Origin: Planctomycetota bacterium
Lineage (GTDB): Bacteria > Planctomycetota > Phycisphaerae > Phycisphaerales > UBA1924
Assembly (NCBI GenBank): GCA_963204725.1
Contig: CAUJHH010000058.1
Span: forward strand, 124,001 to 188,000
Direction of reading: 5' to 3'
DNA: 64,000 bases
Part shown: piece by piece, positions 7,530-15,816 of the stretch
Numbering within the stretch: the first letter of the stretch is position 1
Layout: each line of letters begins with the position of its first letter
Translations under genes and position numbers: made by a program
Notes under the pieces: model-generated
The model's input: the letters and a program-made list of their open reading frames with translations, nothing else
Databases searched by the model: none
What the model was told of the DNA's origin: nothing

Positions 7530-10500
7530 TCATAGCCCAGCAGGGGATTCGATTGGCGGAGGGCTTTGCTGGATCGGGTGCGGCTCGCCCTCGAACGCCG
7601 CGCTCTCACCACGCCATGTCCACTGATCCTGCACTCTCCAGCGGCGGATGACGCCGTCGGATGCGCCGGAGTAAAGACTGCCTGAATGATTGTCAAAGGT
7701 CACTGCATAGACCGCCCAGACATGTCCCGAGAGTCTGATGACCTCCGCCCTCTCGGCGATGCTCCAGATTCTCACCGTGGTGTCAAAGCCGGCAGTGGCC
7801 AAGCGAGAACCATCGGGCGAGAACTCGAGCCCGAGGATCGCGAGTTGGTCGCCGCCCAAGATGCCCAGCGAGCTCCAGTCTCGCGGATCCCATAGTCGGA
7901 TCACGCCGTCCTCGCCGCTCGTGGCAACAAGAGTCCCGTCCGGGTTCACTGCGGCACACCACGCGCTTCCGCTGTGGCCATCGATTGTGTGGGCGATTCG
8001 GCCATCCCGCACAACGCACAGCCGGCCGCTGACGCAAGTGACCAATCGCCATCCGTCCTGGGCGGCGATGCCAGCGGGTGTCTCATCCGCGAAGTCGACA
8101 GACTCAATGATGCTGCCGGACGCGATGTCAACAGTCACGAGCCTTTGATCAACGGTCACCGAGACACGCTGGCCCTGCAGTGCTCCGCCCCGCAGGGTCT
8201 CTCCGATGTCGATCGACCAGACTTGCTCATCGGATTCCCAGGCCGTGACACGCCCGTCGGTCGCCAGCCCGATGACGAGGCCATCGGATTCGAATACCCT
8301 CAGGCCATGTGTTGACGAATTGTCGGACCAGAGGGCGTTCCCGGTTTCTGGCTCCAGTCTGGCGAACGCGGGGCCCTCGCCCGCGATGTAGAGCCCACGA
8401 CGCGTGGGCAGCAAATCGGCGACCTCGGCTCGTTTCCACCGTGCAGCCTTGGCGTGGGAGTCAATGTCCAGTAGCCATGTCCTGACAACTCCATCTCGAC
8501 CGGCCGAGACCAGCCGATCGGGTCCAAGGAACGCGAGCCCGGTCACCGTGGCTTCATGCGCGAGGAAGCGTTCGATTTCCTCGCCTGTCACGAAATTGAA
8601 GTACCGAACGGTCGAGTCGCCGCTACCGGTCGCGAGATGCGATCCGTCGGGCGACAATCGGACCGCGATGACTCGATTGCCGTGTCCGCGGTAGAGAAAC
8701 ATCGGGCGCATGTCTGAGAGCTGATACACCCGAACCGTGCGCACGTCGTCCCCGATCGCTATAAACCGCTCTCCTGAATCGACATCGAGGCTCAGGATCG
8801 ACGCTTCGGCGGTCAAGAGATGCTCAAACGCACCGGTCGCGAGATCGAATCGCGCAACGCCATACGTTCCGGCGAGGTAGAGGCGATCGCTGACGAGCGA
8901 CCTTGCGACGGCGATCGTCGCGCCTTCGAACGGCACCTTCCATGAGGCCACTCTCTCGCCGTCAGGCAGTGACCATTCTTCGATCGTGCCGGATTGTCCA
9001 ATCGCGAGGAGGCGGGTCGAGTTGTCGATGAGGAGCAAGCCACGCGGCTGTCCGACGCCGCTCCGGATCGATGCGATCAAGGGCCCACTGACGGATCGCT
9101 TGACGGTGATGCGCCCGTCAATGTCGCCGATGGCGACGGCGCCATCGGCATCGCACGCGAGAACGACGGCGTAGCCGTCGTGGGATGATCTCTCGACGAC
9201 CGCTCCTTGCTCACCATTGATGGCAGCGAGTCCGGCTGTGCCATGCGACACGACGACCATTGGACTGTTAGGAATTCGGTCAATGGTCATCTGGCCGTGC
9301 GGAAAGACCACGACTTCGTTCACCGCGCGCTCGAGGTATCGGCGCAGATACGACCACTCCCAACCCCGCAGGTCTTTCGGGCAGGCGTCCAGAGCGCGGC
9401 GAACTCCGCGCCGATCACCCGCGAGCACGCCCGCGTGGGCCACGGCGATATTGCTGAGGCTGAGACTATGGCGAAGTGTTTCGGAGGTCGAGTCCGCACG
9501 CAGTTTCTCAATGGTTCGCTCTTCGAGGGCGAGTTGGGCCGCTCGCTTGGCGAGCGACTCGGACGCGGCCAGACGCGCGTTCTCACGCGACTGGAGCGAA
9601 GACACCACGCCGAACGCGATCAACGCCAGGATCGCGAGTGTTGCTGCTGCCAGACTCTTTCGATGGCGAATAGCGACACGGAATGCGACATACGCGAGAC
9701 TGTCGCGCCGCGCCTCGATCGGGCGGCCATCAAGGTGGCTACGGATATCGTCCGCGAGCGCGATCACCGAGGCGTATCGCCGTTCACGATCGGGATTCAT
9801 CGCGCACGCGATGATGGCCTCCATGTCCCCACGCAGTTCGGGACAAATCTCGCCAACCGGTCGAGGTCGTTCGGACCTGACCCTGTCGAGCGCGGCGGGC
9901 AGCGGCAGGTTGTCGAGCTCGAGCGGAACCTGATCCGTGAGCAGTTCGAACAGAATCGCGCCGAGTGAATAAACATCGCTCCTCGTATCGATCGCGCTCG
10001 GATCTCCCCAAGCCTGCTCGGGGCTCATATAGAGAAGTGTCCCGACAATCTGGCCCTGCTGTGTGAGCGATGCGTCAACGCCCATGTCCTCTTCGGTGAA
10101 ACGCGCAACGCCAAAGTCCAGGATGCGCGGCCGCCCGCTCTCGTCGACGAGTATGTTGGCAGGCTTGAGGTCCCGATGGATCACGCCTCGCTGGTGCGCG
10201 TGCGCCACGCCCGCGCACACTGCAAGAAAGAGGTGCATGCGATCCTGAAGCGTAAGGCTGTGGAGGCGAGCGTGGGCCGTGAGCGTGGTGCCGCGGACCA
10301 GTTCCATCGCGATGAACGCCTGATCGGGATGCTCGGCGTCGGCGATGCCCGCCTCATAGACCTGAGCGATCGCCGGGTGCTGGAGCCGAGCCAGGACCTG
10401 TGCCTCAAACTCGAGTCTCTGGAGCGCGCGACGAGAAGTGCGCCCCGGTCGCAATGCCTTCAGCGCCACCGCTCTCCGAGGTGAGGACTGTTCCGCCTCA

Positions 10501-10808
10501 TAGACCGTGCCGGACCCGCCCTCGCCGATGATTCGGAGGATGCGGTAGTGTCCGCGCAGCTGGGGAAGCACCTCGTCGCCAGTCTTGTCGCTGGACTCGT
10601 CGTGGATGAGTTGGGCCACGATGCCCAGGCCGGAGCCTCCCTTCTGCCGTTCAACGCCCGACTGATCTGCCTTCAGCATGGCCCGCACACGATCAAGCAC
10701 CGGTTGGGGCGCGCCGGACCCCTCCAGAAACACGCCCTGTTCCGAGGGATTGAGCGCCGCCGCTCGCTCGAAGAGGTCCATCGCGAACTGGTAATCACCC
10801 GATTGCAT
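7530..10808 (-). CDS. Membrane Ser/Thr protein kinase with C-terminal WD40 propeller
   Basis: Hanks-type kinase fused to a sensor-like propeller, 1092 residues. A short N-terminal helical region precedes the kinase domain (about 88-360), with glycine loop GEGGSGTVYE, Lys117, HRDLKPANIL (211-220), DFG (231-233) and MSPEQAW, so it should be active. One membrane helix lies at about 387-405, followed by a probable coiled coil. The rest (about 480-1080) has at least five WD40-like blades such as GHGNRVIAVRLSPDGSHLA and GHSGSAWCAAVNPDG, ending in G-D-G-V-I-R-L-W-D type strands. A GGAG lies 10 nt before the ATG. The gene runs directly into tRNA-Gly. A globin and an ECF sigma factor lie upstream. Which side of the membrane the propeller faces is not certain. 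Confidence 0.92.
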   Translation of the reverse strand: MQSGDYQFAMDLFERAAALNPSEQGVFLEGSGAPQPVLDRVRAMLKADQSGVERQKGGSGLGIVAQLIHDESSDKTGDEVLPQLRGHYRILRIIGEGGSGTVYEAEQSSPRRAVALKALRPGRTSRRALQRLEFEAQVLARLQHPAIAQVYEAGIADAEHPDQAFIAMELVRGTTLTAHARLHSLTLQDRMHLFLAVCAGVAHAHQRGVIHRDLKPANILVDESGRPRILDFGVARFTEEDMGVDASLTQQGQIVGTLLYMSPEQAWGDPSAIDTRSDVYSLGAILFELLTDQVPLELDNLPLPAALDRVRSERPRPVGEICPELRGDMEAIIACAMNPDRERRYASVIALADDIRSHLDGRPIEARRDSLAYVAFRVAIRHRKSLAAATLAILALIAFGVVSSLQSRENARLAASESLAKRAAQLALEERTIEKLRADSTSETLRHSLSLSNIAVAHAGVLAGDRRGVRRALDACPKDLRGWEWSYLRRYLERAVNEVVVFPHGQMTIDRIPNSPMVVVSHGTAGLAAINGEQGAVVERSSHDGYAVVLACDADGAVAIGDIDGRITVKRSVSGPLIASIRSGVGQPRGLLLIDNSTRLLAIGQSGTIEEWSLPDGERVASWKVPFEGATIAVARSLVSDRLYLAGTYGVARFDLATGAFEHLLTAEASILSLDVDSGERFIAIGDDVRTVRVYQLSDMRPMFLYRGHGNRVIAVRLSPDGSHLATGSGDSTVRYFNFVTGEEIERFLAHEATVTGLAFLGPDRLVSAGRDGVVRTWLLDIDSHAKAARWKRAEVADLLPTRRGLYIAGEGPAFARLEPETGNALWSDNSSTHGLRVFESDGLVIGLATDGRVTAWESDEQVWSIDIGETLRGGALQGQRVSVTVDQRLVTVDIASGSIIESVDFADETPAGIAAQDGWRLVTCVSGRLCVVRDGRIAHTIDGHSGSAWCAAVNPDGTLVATSGEDGVIRLWDPRDWSSLGILGGDQLAILGLEFSPDGSRLATAGFDTTVRIWSIAERAEVIRLSGHVWAVYAVTFDNHSGSLYSGASDGVIRRWRVQDQWTWRGESAAFEGEPHPIQQSPPPIESPAGL

Positions 10809-10942
10809 TCGCCCATGGCTCCGTTGGGTACTTCACCGCCACTGTAGAATATTTGGCAGTCCGCGAGAATACCACCAAGGGGTGCATGCGTGGCTTGCGT
10901 TCCTTCCAATGGGTCTATACGAAAGGACAGGAGCGTCCGAAA

Positions 10943-11449
10943 ATGGCACCCGTCAGTCTGCATCCGCTCTTCAGTGGCGGCCCCCGATCGTCACTTCCGG
11001 GCATCGTTATCGATCGCCTCCTCGTGGAGCGAATCAGGGTGTCATTCGAATTGATCCGATCCAACGGGCACAAGCTCGCGGCGGCCTTCTACCGACGTCT
11101 CTTTGAAAGGCAGCCCCGGCTCCGGGCGATGTTCACCCAGCCGCTCGAGATCCAGCAGCAGAAGCTCTTCGCCTCGCTCGAGACCATCGTCCGGTTTCTG
11201 GAAGAGCCGGCCTCACAGCGGTCATACCTGAGAGAGCTCGGCGCCCGCCACGCGGAGTATGGAGCCCGTCCCGAACACTACGACATCGTCATCGAAACAC
11301 TCCTCGAAGCCATTGACGAGTCGCTGGGTGGACGTCTGGAACCGATCATCGCAAATGAATGGCATCAAGTGCTTCGACTCGTCAGCGACTTCATGCTGGA
11401 CGGCGACCCCGCACACCACGCCCACGATGGCGGGCCCCCGACCCTCTGA
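10943..11449 (+). CDS. Single-domain globin (flavohaemoglobin-type haem domain)
   Basis: Haem-binding globin of 168 residues without a reductase domain. AFYRRLFERQPRLRAMF matches the B-C helices of bacterial haemoglobins, with Tyr50 as the likely B10 tyrosine. QQQKLFASLETI supplies a likely E7 glutamine. LGARHAEYGARPEHYDIV gives the proximal histidine (His103) and the conserved HY pair. Tyr-B10 with Gln-E7 is the pocket of nitric-oxide-detoxifying flavohaemoglobins. The start at 10943 is supported by AGGAG 9 nt upstream; in-frame ATGs further upstream lack one. It lies between a divergent kinase gene and a convergent sigma gene, suggesting gas- or redox-related signalling, but that is inference. 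Confidence 0.85.
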   Translation: MAPVSLHPLFSGGPRSSLPGIVIDRLLVERIRVSFELIRSNGHKLAAAFYRRLFERQPRLRAMFTQPLEIQQQKLFASLETIVRFLEEPASQRSYLRELGARHAEYGARPEHYDIVIETLLEAIDESLGGRLEPIIANEWHQVLRLVSDFMLDGDPAHHAHDGGPPTL

Positions 11450-11468
11450 GCGCAGCGAGCCCGTCAGG

Positions 11469-12029
11469 TCAGTGCTCGGCCAGTTCCACCGACAGCCACG
11501 CTCGCGCCGCCCGCCAATCGGCTTCGACGGTGCTGCGTGATACGTTCATCAGCGCGGCGACATCATCGACGCTCAGCCCGCCGAAGAACCGCAGTTCGAC
11601 CACACGGTGGCGTCTGGGATCCAGTTCGGCCAGCTTGGTGAGTGCATCATCGAGCGCGACGACGTCGACGCCGCTCGCGTCCGGCCCTTCAAGCTGGACG
11701 TTCTCGGCCGACACCTTCTGCTTGTCGCCGCCGCGTCGTGCCGCACGCTTGCGCCGGGCGTGATCGGTGAGGATCTGACGCATAGCCATGGACGCGACGG
11801 CCATGAAGTGGGAGCGATTCTCGTAACCCTCCGTCGGGCGCAGGAGCCGGACATACGCCTCGTGGACCAGTGCGGTCGGCTGGAGCGTGTGGGCCTTGCT
11901 CTGGCCGCCCATCGCCGCGTTCGCCATGCGGCGCAATTCGTCGTAGACGAACGGCAGGAGCTGCTCGGCGGCCTCGCGATCGCCATCGGCGATCCGCTGG
12001 AGAACGACAGTGACATTGGCCGCATCCAT
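11469..12029 (-). CDS. ECF-type RNA polymerase sigma factor (planctomycete ECF_sigma70 family)
   Basis: Directs RNA polymerase to a special promoter set. The 186 residues contain region 2 (LLPFVYDELRRMANAAM, ALVHEAYVRLL, HFMAVASMAMRQILTDHAR) and region 4 (LDPRRHRVVELRFFGGLSV, then MNVSRSTVEADWRAARAWL), the pattern of the planctomycete sigma subfamily often found near Ser/Thr kinases. No separate anti-sigma gene is adjacent. The WD40 kinase lies two genes away on the same strand with the oppositely oriented globin between. Kinase control of this sigma factor is a plausible but unproven link. Confidence 0.92.
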   Translation of the reverse strand: MDAANVTVVLQRIADGDREAAEQLLPFVYDELRRMANAAMGGQSKAHTLQPTALVHEAYVRLLRPTEGYENRSHFMAVASMAMRQILTDHARRKRAARRGGDKQKVSAENVQLEGPDASGVDVVALDDALTKLAELDPRRHRVVELRFFGGLSVDDVAALMNVSRSTVEADWRAARAWLSVELAEH

Positions 12030-12207
12030 GTCTCATGGCTCCATCATCGGGTCCGTCCGGAACGCCCACATCCGCCGCCCGGATGTCGCCGAGATCATAA
12101 CCAAAGCCGGGCAAGGTTTGTTGTCGGATCACCCAAGGGATGCGCCCGTTCAGTGCGTGAGTATGGGAGGGATAGGCCCACACCACCACTCAAGGAAGGC
12201 AATGAAA

Positions 12208-12909
12208 ATGAACAGCATCAATCACAAGATCGCGGCACGTGCCGTCCTCGCGGCGCTCGCCATGACGGCGGCAAGCGGCTCGGCACACGGACAGGATCGG
12301 ATCGACGGGTACAGGAAATGGTCATGGGGTGAGAACGTCGGCTGGATGAACTGGCGTGACGCCGGCACCCACGGGGTTCGGGTCCACGACGGCTTCCTCT
12401 CCGGGTGGGTCTGGGCCGAGAACGTCGGCTGGATTTCACTGGGAGACGGCACGCCCGGCGCGTCGGGCGGCACCAAGTATGGCAACGCCTCCGGTGCCGA
12501 CCACGGCGTGAATGTCGCACCCAATGGCAATCTCGCGGGCTACGCCTGGGGTGAGAACATCGGCTGGATCAACTTCAGCACCTTCACCGAACTCGGCGCC
12601 TTCGGCAAGCAGGCCAAGCTCAACGCCAGCACGCGTCGATTCCAGGGCTACGCCTGGGGTGAGAACATCGGCTGGATCAACCTCGACGACAATGCCAACT
12701 TCGTCGCGCTCCGCTGTGCCGCCGACTACAACGACGATGGCCTCTCCGACATCCTCGATTTCCTCGACTTCATGCAGGACTTCGCCGATTGCGACGCCAG
12801 CGCCATGCCCTGTGGCGCGTACGGATTCCCCGACCTGAGTGCCGACGGCTTCGTTGACATCCTCGACTTCCTCGACTTCATGCAGGTCTTCGCCGACGGC
12901 TGCCCCTGA
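12208..12909 (+). CDS. Secreted GENIGW-repeat protein with dockerin-like C-terminus
   Basis: Starts at ATG 12208 (GAAGG 8 nt upstream; ATG 12202 is an alternative) with a signal peptide, MNSINHKIAARAVLAALAMT, cleaved near AHGQ. The body holds four copies of a W-(G/A)-E-N-(V/I)-G-W-(M/I) motif: WGENVGWMNW, WAENVGWISLG, WGENIGWINF and WGENIGWINL. The last two lie in a 36-nt exact DNA repeat with a 108-nt period. The C-terminus has two dockerin-like calcium loops, DYNDDGLSDILDFLDFMQDF and DLSADGFVDILDFLDFMQVF, ending in GCP. Such tails are common on planctomycete exported proteins. Function is unknown; a surface adhesion or structural role is a guess. A hairpin terminator follows. Confidence 0.85.
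   Translation: MNSINHKIAARAVLAALAMTAASGSAHGQDRIDGYRKWSWGENVGWMNWRDAGTHGVRVHDGFLSGWVWAENVGWISLGDGTPGASGGTKYGNASGADHGVNVAPNGNLAGYAWGENIGWINFSTFTELGAFGKQAKLNASTRRFQGYAWGENIGWINLDDNANFVALRCAADYNDDGLSDILDFLDFMQDFADCDASAMPCGAYGFPDLSADGFVDILDFLDFMQVFADGCP
12538..12681 (+). repeat. Exact 36-nt direct repeat encoding GYAWGENIGWIN
   Basis: Bases 12538-12573 and 12646-12681 are identical and start exactly 108 nt (36 codons) apart, inside the GENIGW-repeat gene. Identity even at third codon positions suggests recent duplication or gene conversion within the gene. Confidence 0.9.
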
Positions 12910-12940
12910 CGCGCAGACGCCACCGAATCACGCACCCGCT

Positions 12941-12977
12941 GCGGGTCCGCACGAAAGCGCGGGCCCGCGTTTCTTTC
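12941..12977 (+). terminator. Rho-independent terminator after the GENIGW-repeat gene
   Basis: GCGGGTCCGC (12941-12950) pairs with GCGGGCCCGC (12959-12968) through one T-G wobble around an 8-nt loop. It is followed by GTTTCTTTC. It separates the repeat-protein gene from purD. Confidence 0.7.
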
Positions 12978-13003
12978 TCGCACGAATCCCGCCTCCTCAC
13001 GCA

Positions 13004-13009
13004 TACGAT
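13004..13009 (+). promoter_or_regulatory. -10-like hexamer ahead of purD
   Basis: TACGAT lies 5 nt before the purD ATG, and no ribosome site is visible between the upstream terminator and the start. This fits a leaderless or nearly leaderless transcript. No clear -35 box is seen. Confidence 0.3.
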
Positions 13010-13014
13010 CGCCG

Positions 13015-14637
13015 ATGCGGAAGTCGGAGAAACAAGGCGGCGGATTCGGCGGCACGCAACCGGTCAACGTGGTCCTTCTGGGCACCGGGGGCCGGGAGCA
13101 CGCGCTCGCCCTGAAGCTCAAGCAGTCGCCCCGGCTCGGCAAGCTCTTTGTCCAGAAGGACGCCAGCGCCGGGCTGCGTTCGCTCGGTACGCCGATCGAT
13201 GTGCCCATCAGCGCCAAAGAGATCTACCGTCTTGTTCAGTTCTGTGACAGGAACGAGATCGGCCTGGTTGTCATCGGGCCGGAGCAGCCCCTCGCCGATG
13301 GATTCGCCGACAAGCTCGCCTCCCCGACCAGGCAGGTCTTCGGGCCGACCGCCGCCGGGGCCAGGATCGAGGCCGATAAGGCCTACGCCAAGGAGTTGAT
13401 GCGGGCCGCCGCGGTCCCGACGGGCGAGTCACGCACGTTCACGGACGCGGATGCCGCGACCGTCGCGATCGAGGCGATGTGCCACTCGGACGATCGATTC
13501 CAACAGTTGCGAGACCTCCACATTCGTGTCGAGCGGGTGATCATGCTGCGCCGGGCGACCGACGCGCTCCGTCGCATCGGCGACGCCGCCATCACACGCA
13601 CAACCTACGCCGCAGCGGACATGACCCTGCTCCGCGATGTCTTCTCCGCGTCCTCCAACGCGATGGGCCGGAACGCGCCTCCCGCGCCCAGCGAGCAGAA
13701 CCTGCTCGAACTCGCGATCTCGGTCGCGAAGCTCTATCGAATGGAATTGCCCAACCTGCCGGTGATCAAGGCGTGCGGCCTCGCGGCGGGCAAAGGCGTC
13801 GTCATCCCATCAACACTCGCCGAGGCCGTGGACGCGATCGACCAGATCATGCGAAAGAAAGTCTTCGGCGACGCCGGCGCAACCGTCATCGTGGAAGAGA
13901 AGCTCAAGGGTCGAGAGGTCAGCGTCCTTGCCATCACCGACGGACGCTCCATCCTCGTCCTCCCGCCCTGCCAGGACCACAAGCGCCTGCTCGACAACGA
14001 CGCCGGACCAAACACCGGTGGCATGGGCGCATTCTGCCCATCGGACGCGCTCGACGATTCGATGATGGCCAGGGTCGAAAGAGACATCCTCGTGCCGATC
14101 CTCGACGTGATGCGTCGCGACGGCATCGAGTACAAGGGCGTGATCTACGCGGGCCTCATGCTCACGCACGGCGGACCGAAGGTGCTGGAGTTCAACTGCC
14201 GGTTCGGCGACCCGGAATGCCAGCCGCTCATGGCACGCCTGGAATCAGACCTTCTCGAGATCATGCTCGCGACCTGCGAGGAGCGGCTCGGCGACGCCGA
14301 TGTGCGCTGGTCAGAGAAGCACGCCTGCTGCGTCGTGATCGCGAGCCCCGGCTACCCCGCCAAACCCCGCGTCGGCAACCCAATCTCAGGACTCGCCGAG
14401 GCTGAGGCGATCGAAGGCGTCTCGGTCATCCATGCCGGCACGAAGCAAGAGCCCGACGGCTCAATTGTGACCACCGGCGGCCGGGTCCTCGGCGTCACCG
14501 CGCTCGGCGATTCACTCGAAGATGCCCGCAGCCGCGCGTACGAGGCGTGCGAGCTCCTGAAGTTTGACGGGATGCACTTTCGGCGCGACATTGGTGCCAT
14601 CTCGTTGGGTTCACCCAAGGCCCGCGTCAGGGCCTGA
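13015..14637 (+). CDS. purD: Phosphoribosylamine-glycine ligase (PurD) with a large insertion
   Basis: ATP-grasp ligase that joins glycine to phosphoribosylamine in purine synthesis. Core motifs are intact: VVLLGTGGREHALALKLK at the N-terminus, VIGPEQPLADG, FGPTAAGARIEADKAYAKE, KACGLAAGKGVV, IVEEKLKGREVS, GPNTGGMGAF and LEFNCRFGDPECQP. At 540 residues it is about 110 longer than the usual 420-430. Most of the excess is a helical, Arg-rich block at residues 155-248 between FTDADAATVAIEA and PVIKACG, where E. coli PurD has only a few residues. The insertion sits at the edge of the ATP-binding subdomain without breaking any motif. Transcription probably starts independently, since a terminator precedes it. 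Confidence 0.93.
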   Translation: MRKSEKQGGGFGGTQPVNVVLLGTGGREHALALKLKQSPRLGKLFVQKDASAGLRSLGTPIDVPISAKEIYRLVQFCDRNEIGLVVIGPEQPLADGFADKLASPTRQVFGPTAAGARIEADKAYAKELMRAAAVPTGESRTFTDADAATVAIEAMCHSDDRFQQLRDLHIRVERVIMLRRATDALRRIGDAAITRTTYAAADMTLLRDVFSASSNAMGRNAPPAPSEQNLLELAISVAKLYRMELPNLPVIKACGLAAGKGVVIPSTLAEAVDAIDQIMRKKVFGDAGATVIVEEKLKGREVSVLAITDGRSILVLPPCQDHKRLLDNDAGPNTGGMGAFCPSDALDDSMMARVERDILVPILDVMRRDGIEYKGVIYAGLMLTHGGPKVLEFNCRFGDPECQPLMARLESDLLEIMLATCEERLGDADVRWSEKHACCVVIASPGYPAKPRVGNPISGLAEAEAIEGVSVIHAGTKQEPDGSIVTTGGRVLGVTALGDSLEDARSRAYEACELLKFDGMHFRRDIGAISLGSPKARVRA

Positions 14638-14682
14638 GCCGATCCACGCCGCCGTCCGCTGAAGCAGAGGGGGAGTCGAAGG

Positions 14683-15267
14683 ATGTCCGGAACCGTGAGC
14701 GAGGGAACCAGGACCCAGGCGACGACCCTGCTCAGGGCGTGCGGCCTGCTCGCGATCTATCTCGCCATGGTGCTGGCCAAGGGCGGCTGCTCGCAGAAAG
14801 GTGTTCCCGGTCCCGCAGGGTCGGATGCGCCGACGGTGGAAGCTGCCGCTCCCGATTCCAACGGACAGACCCAGTCCGACGACGCTCCGACCGAGACCGC
14901 GTCGGAAGTTCCCAAGCGGAAGGGGACCCGGGTCACCGGCGGACTGCCCCCCATACGCAGGGCGGATCTCATCTCGGGCATCACCGTCCCCGGCGGTGAG
15001 CGATTCATCCTCGGCGGAGGTCAGCCCTCGTCGTTCTACTGCGACGTGGAGAACCAGGGAGAGACCGAGGTCATGGTCACGTCCACGCGCGGCTCCGGCG
15101 CCTCCGTGGTCGCACGGCTGAAGCCCGGAGACAGCGCGTCGCACCGATTCCAACCGACCGAGGCCGCCGTGATCGCCAATCTCGATTCGCTTGAACCGGC
15201 GATACTCCGCCTCCGGGTCTGGGGCGACACCAATCTCGGCATGCGCTACGAGCCGGGCCGACCCTGA
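14683..15267 (+). CDS. Hypothetical membrane-anchored or secreted protein
   Basis: I do not recognise a family. The 194 residues start with a hydrophobic helix (about 17-34, ACGLLAIYLAMVLAKGGC). The cysteine after it resembles a lipoprotein site, but the preceding KGG is not a canonical lipobox. Next comes a low-complexity Pro/Ser/Asp linker of about 45 residues, then a probable beta-rich domain beginning TGGLPPIRRADLISGITVP and containing FYCDVENQGETEVMVTSTRG, similar in feel to an immunoglobulin-like fold. AGGGGGA 8 nt upstream supports the start. It follows purD by 45 nt and may be co-transcribed. Confidence 0.6.
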   Translation: MSGTVSEGTRTQATTLLRACGLLAIYLAMVLAKGGCSQKGVPGPAGSDAPTVEAAAPDSNGQTQSDDAPTETASEVPKRKGTRVTGGLPPIRRADLISGITVPGGERFILGGGQPSSFYCDVENQGETEVMVTSTRGSGASVVARLKPGDSASHRFQPTEAAVIANLDSLEPAILRLRVWGDTNLGMRYEPGRP

Positions 15268-15315
15268 CGTGAGCAGTGGGGCACGGAACCCGGCGCGGGG
15301 AGCCCGGCTCGGTCT

Positions 15316-15816
15316 TCAATCCTTCGCTTCGAACAAGAACTCGATCTCCACCGGCGCGCCCAGCGGCAGGTCGCTCGCGCCGACCGCGGCCCGGGCGTGC
15401 CGTCCCGCTTCGCCAAAGACGTCGAGCATCAACTGGCTGGCCCCATTGGCGACGCGAGGCTGCTCGTGGAAACCCGGATCGCAGGCGACAAACACGCCGA
15501 GCCGGACCACCCGCGCGACCCGATCGAGCGAACCGAGGGCATCGCGAACCACGGCCAGCCCGTTGATGGCGCACTGGCGAGCGCACGCCACGCCATCCTC
15601 CGGCGAGACCTCGTTCCCGACCCTGCCCTGATCGAGGAGTTTCCCCTCGCTCATGGGGATCTGCCCGGAGACATAGACGAGCTTCCCCGTTCGGACCGAG
15701 GGGACGTACGCCGCAACGGGTTTGGGGGCTGCGGGAAGCGTGATGCCGAGGGCGACAAGCCGCTCCTCGGCGGCGGTCGCTCCGGGCTGTGATTGGATGG
15801 CGTTCGGCGTGGTCAT
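15316..15816 (-). CDS. RidA/YjgF/Endoribonuclease L-PSP family protein
   Basis: Small trimeric enamine/imine deaminase-fold protein that protects against reactive 2-aminoacrylate-type intermediates. The 166 residues show the family phrases VYVSGQIP, VGNEVSPEDGVACARQCAIN, VVRLGVFVACDPGF and HARAAVGASDLPLGAPVEIEFLFEA, whose Arg (in HARAAVG) is the substrate-carboxylate ligand of active members. The N-terminus ALGITLPAAPKPVAAYVPS places it in the longer RidA subfamily rather than with E. coli RidA itself. CGGAG 6 nt before the ATG at 15816 fixes the start; the open frame upstream of it is not coding-like. Confidence 0.88.
   Translation of the reverse strand: MTTPNAIQSQPGATAAEERLVALGITLPAAPKPVAAYVPSVRTGKLVYVSGQIPMSEGKLLDQGRVGNEVSPEDGVACARQCAINGLAVVRDALGSLDRVARVVRLGVFVACDPGFHEQPRVANGASQLMLDVFGEAGRHARAAVGASDLPLGAPVEIEFLFEAKD

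Noticed and set aside
7100-7535. Open frames across the tRNA-Gly gene reading GLEPSTFSLEG or RRDSNPRRSAW
   Set aside because: These are the well-known false proteins produced by translating the complement of a tRNA gene; the cloverleaf explains the sequence. Only the part before about 7280 is kept, as a recombinase remnant.
12538-12681. Evenly spaced repeat considered as a CRISPR unit
   Set aside because: Only two copies, in frame within a coding region, encoding a protein motif; no array or cas gene.
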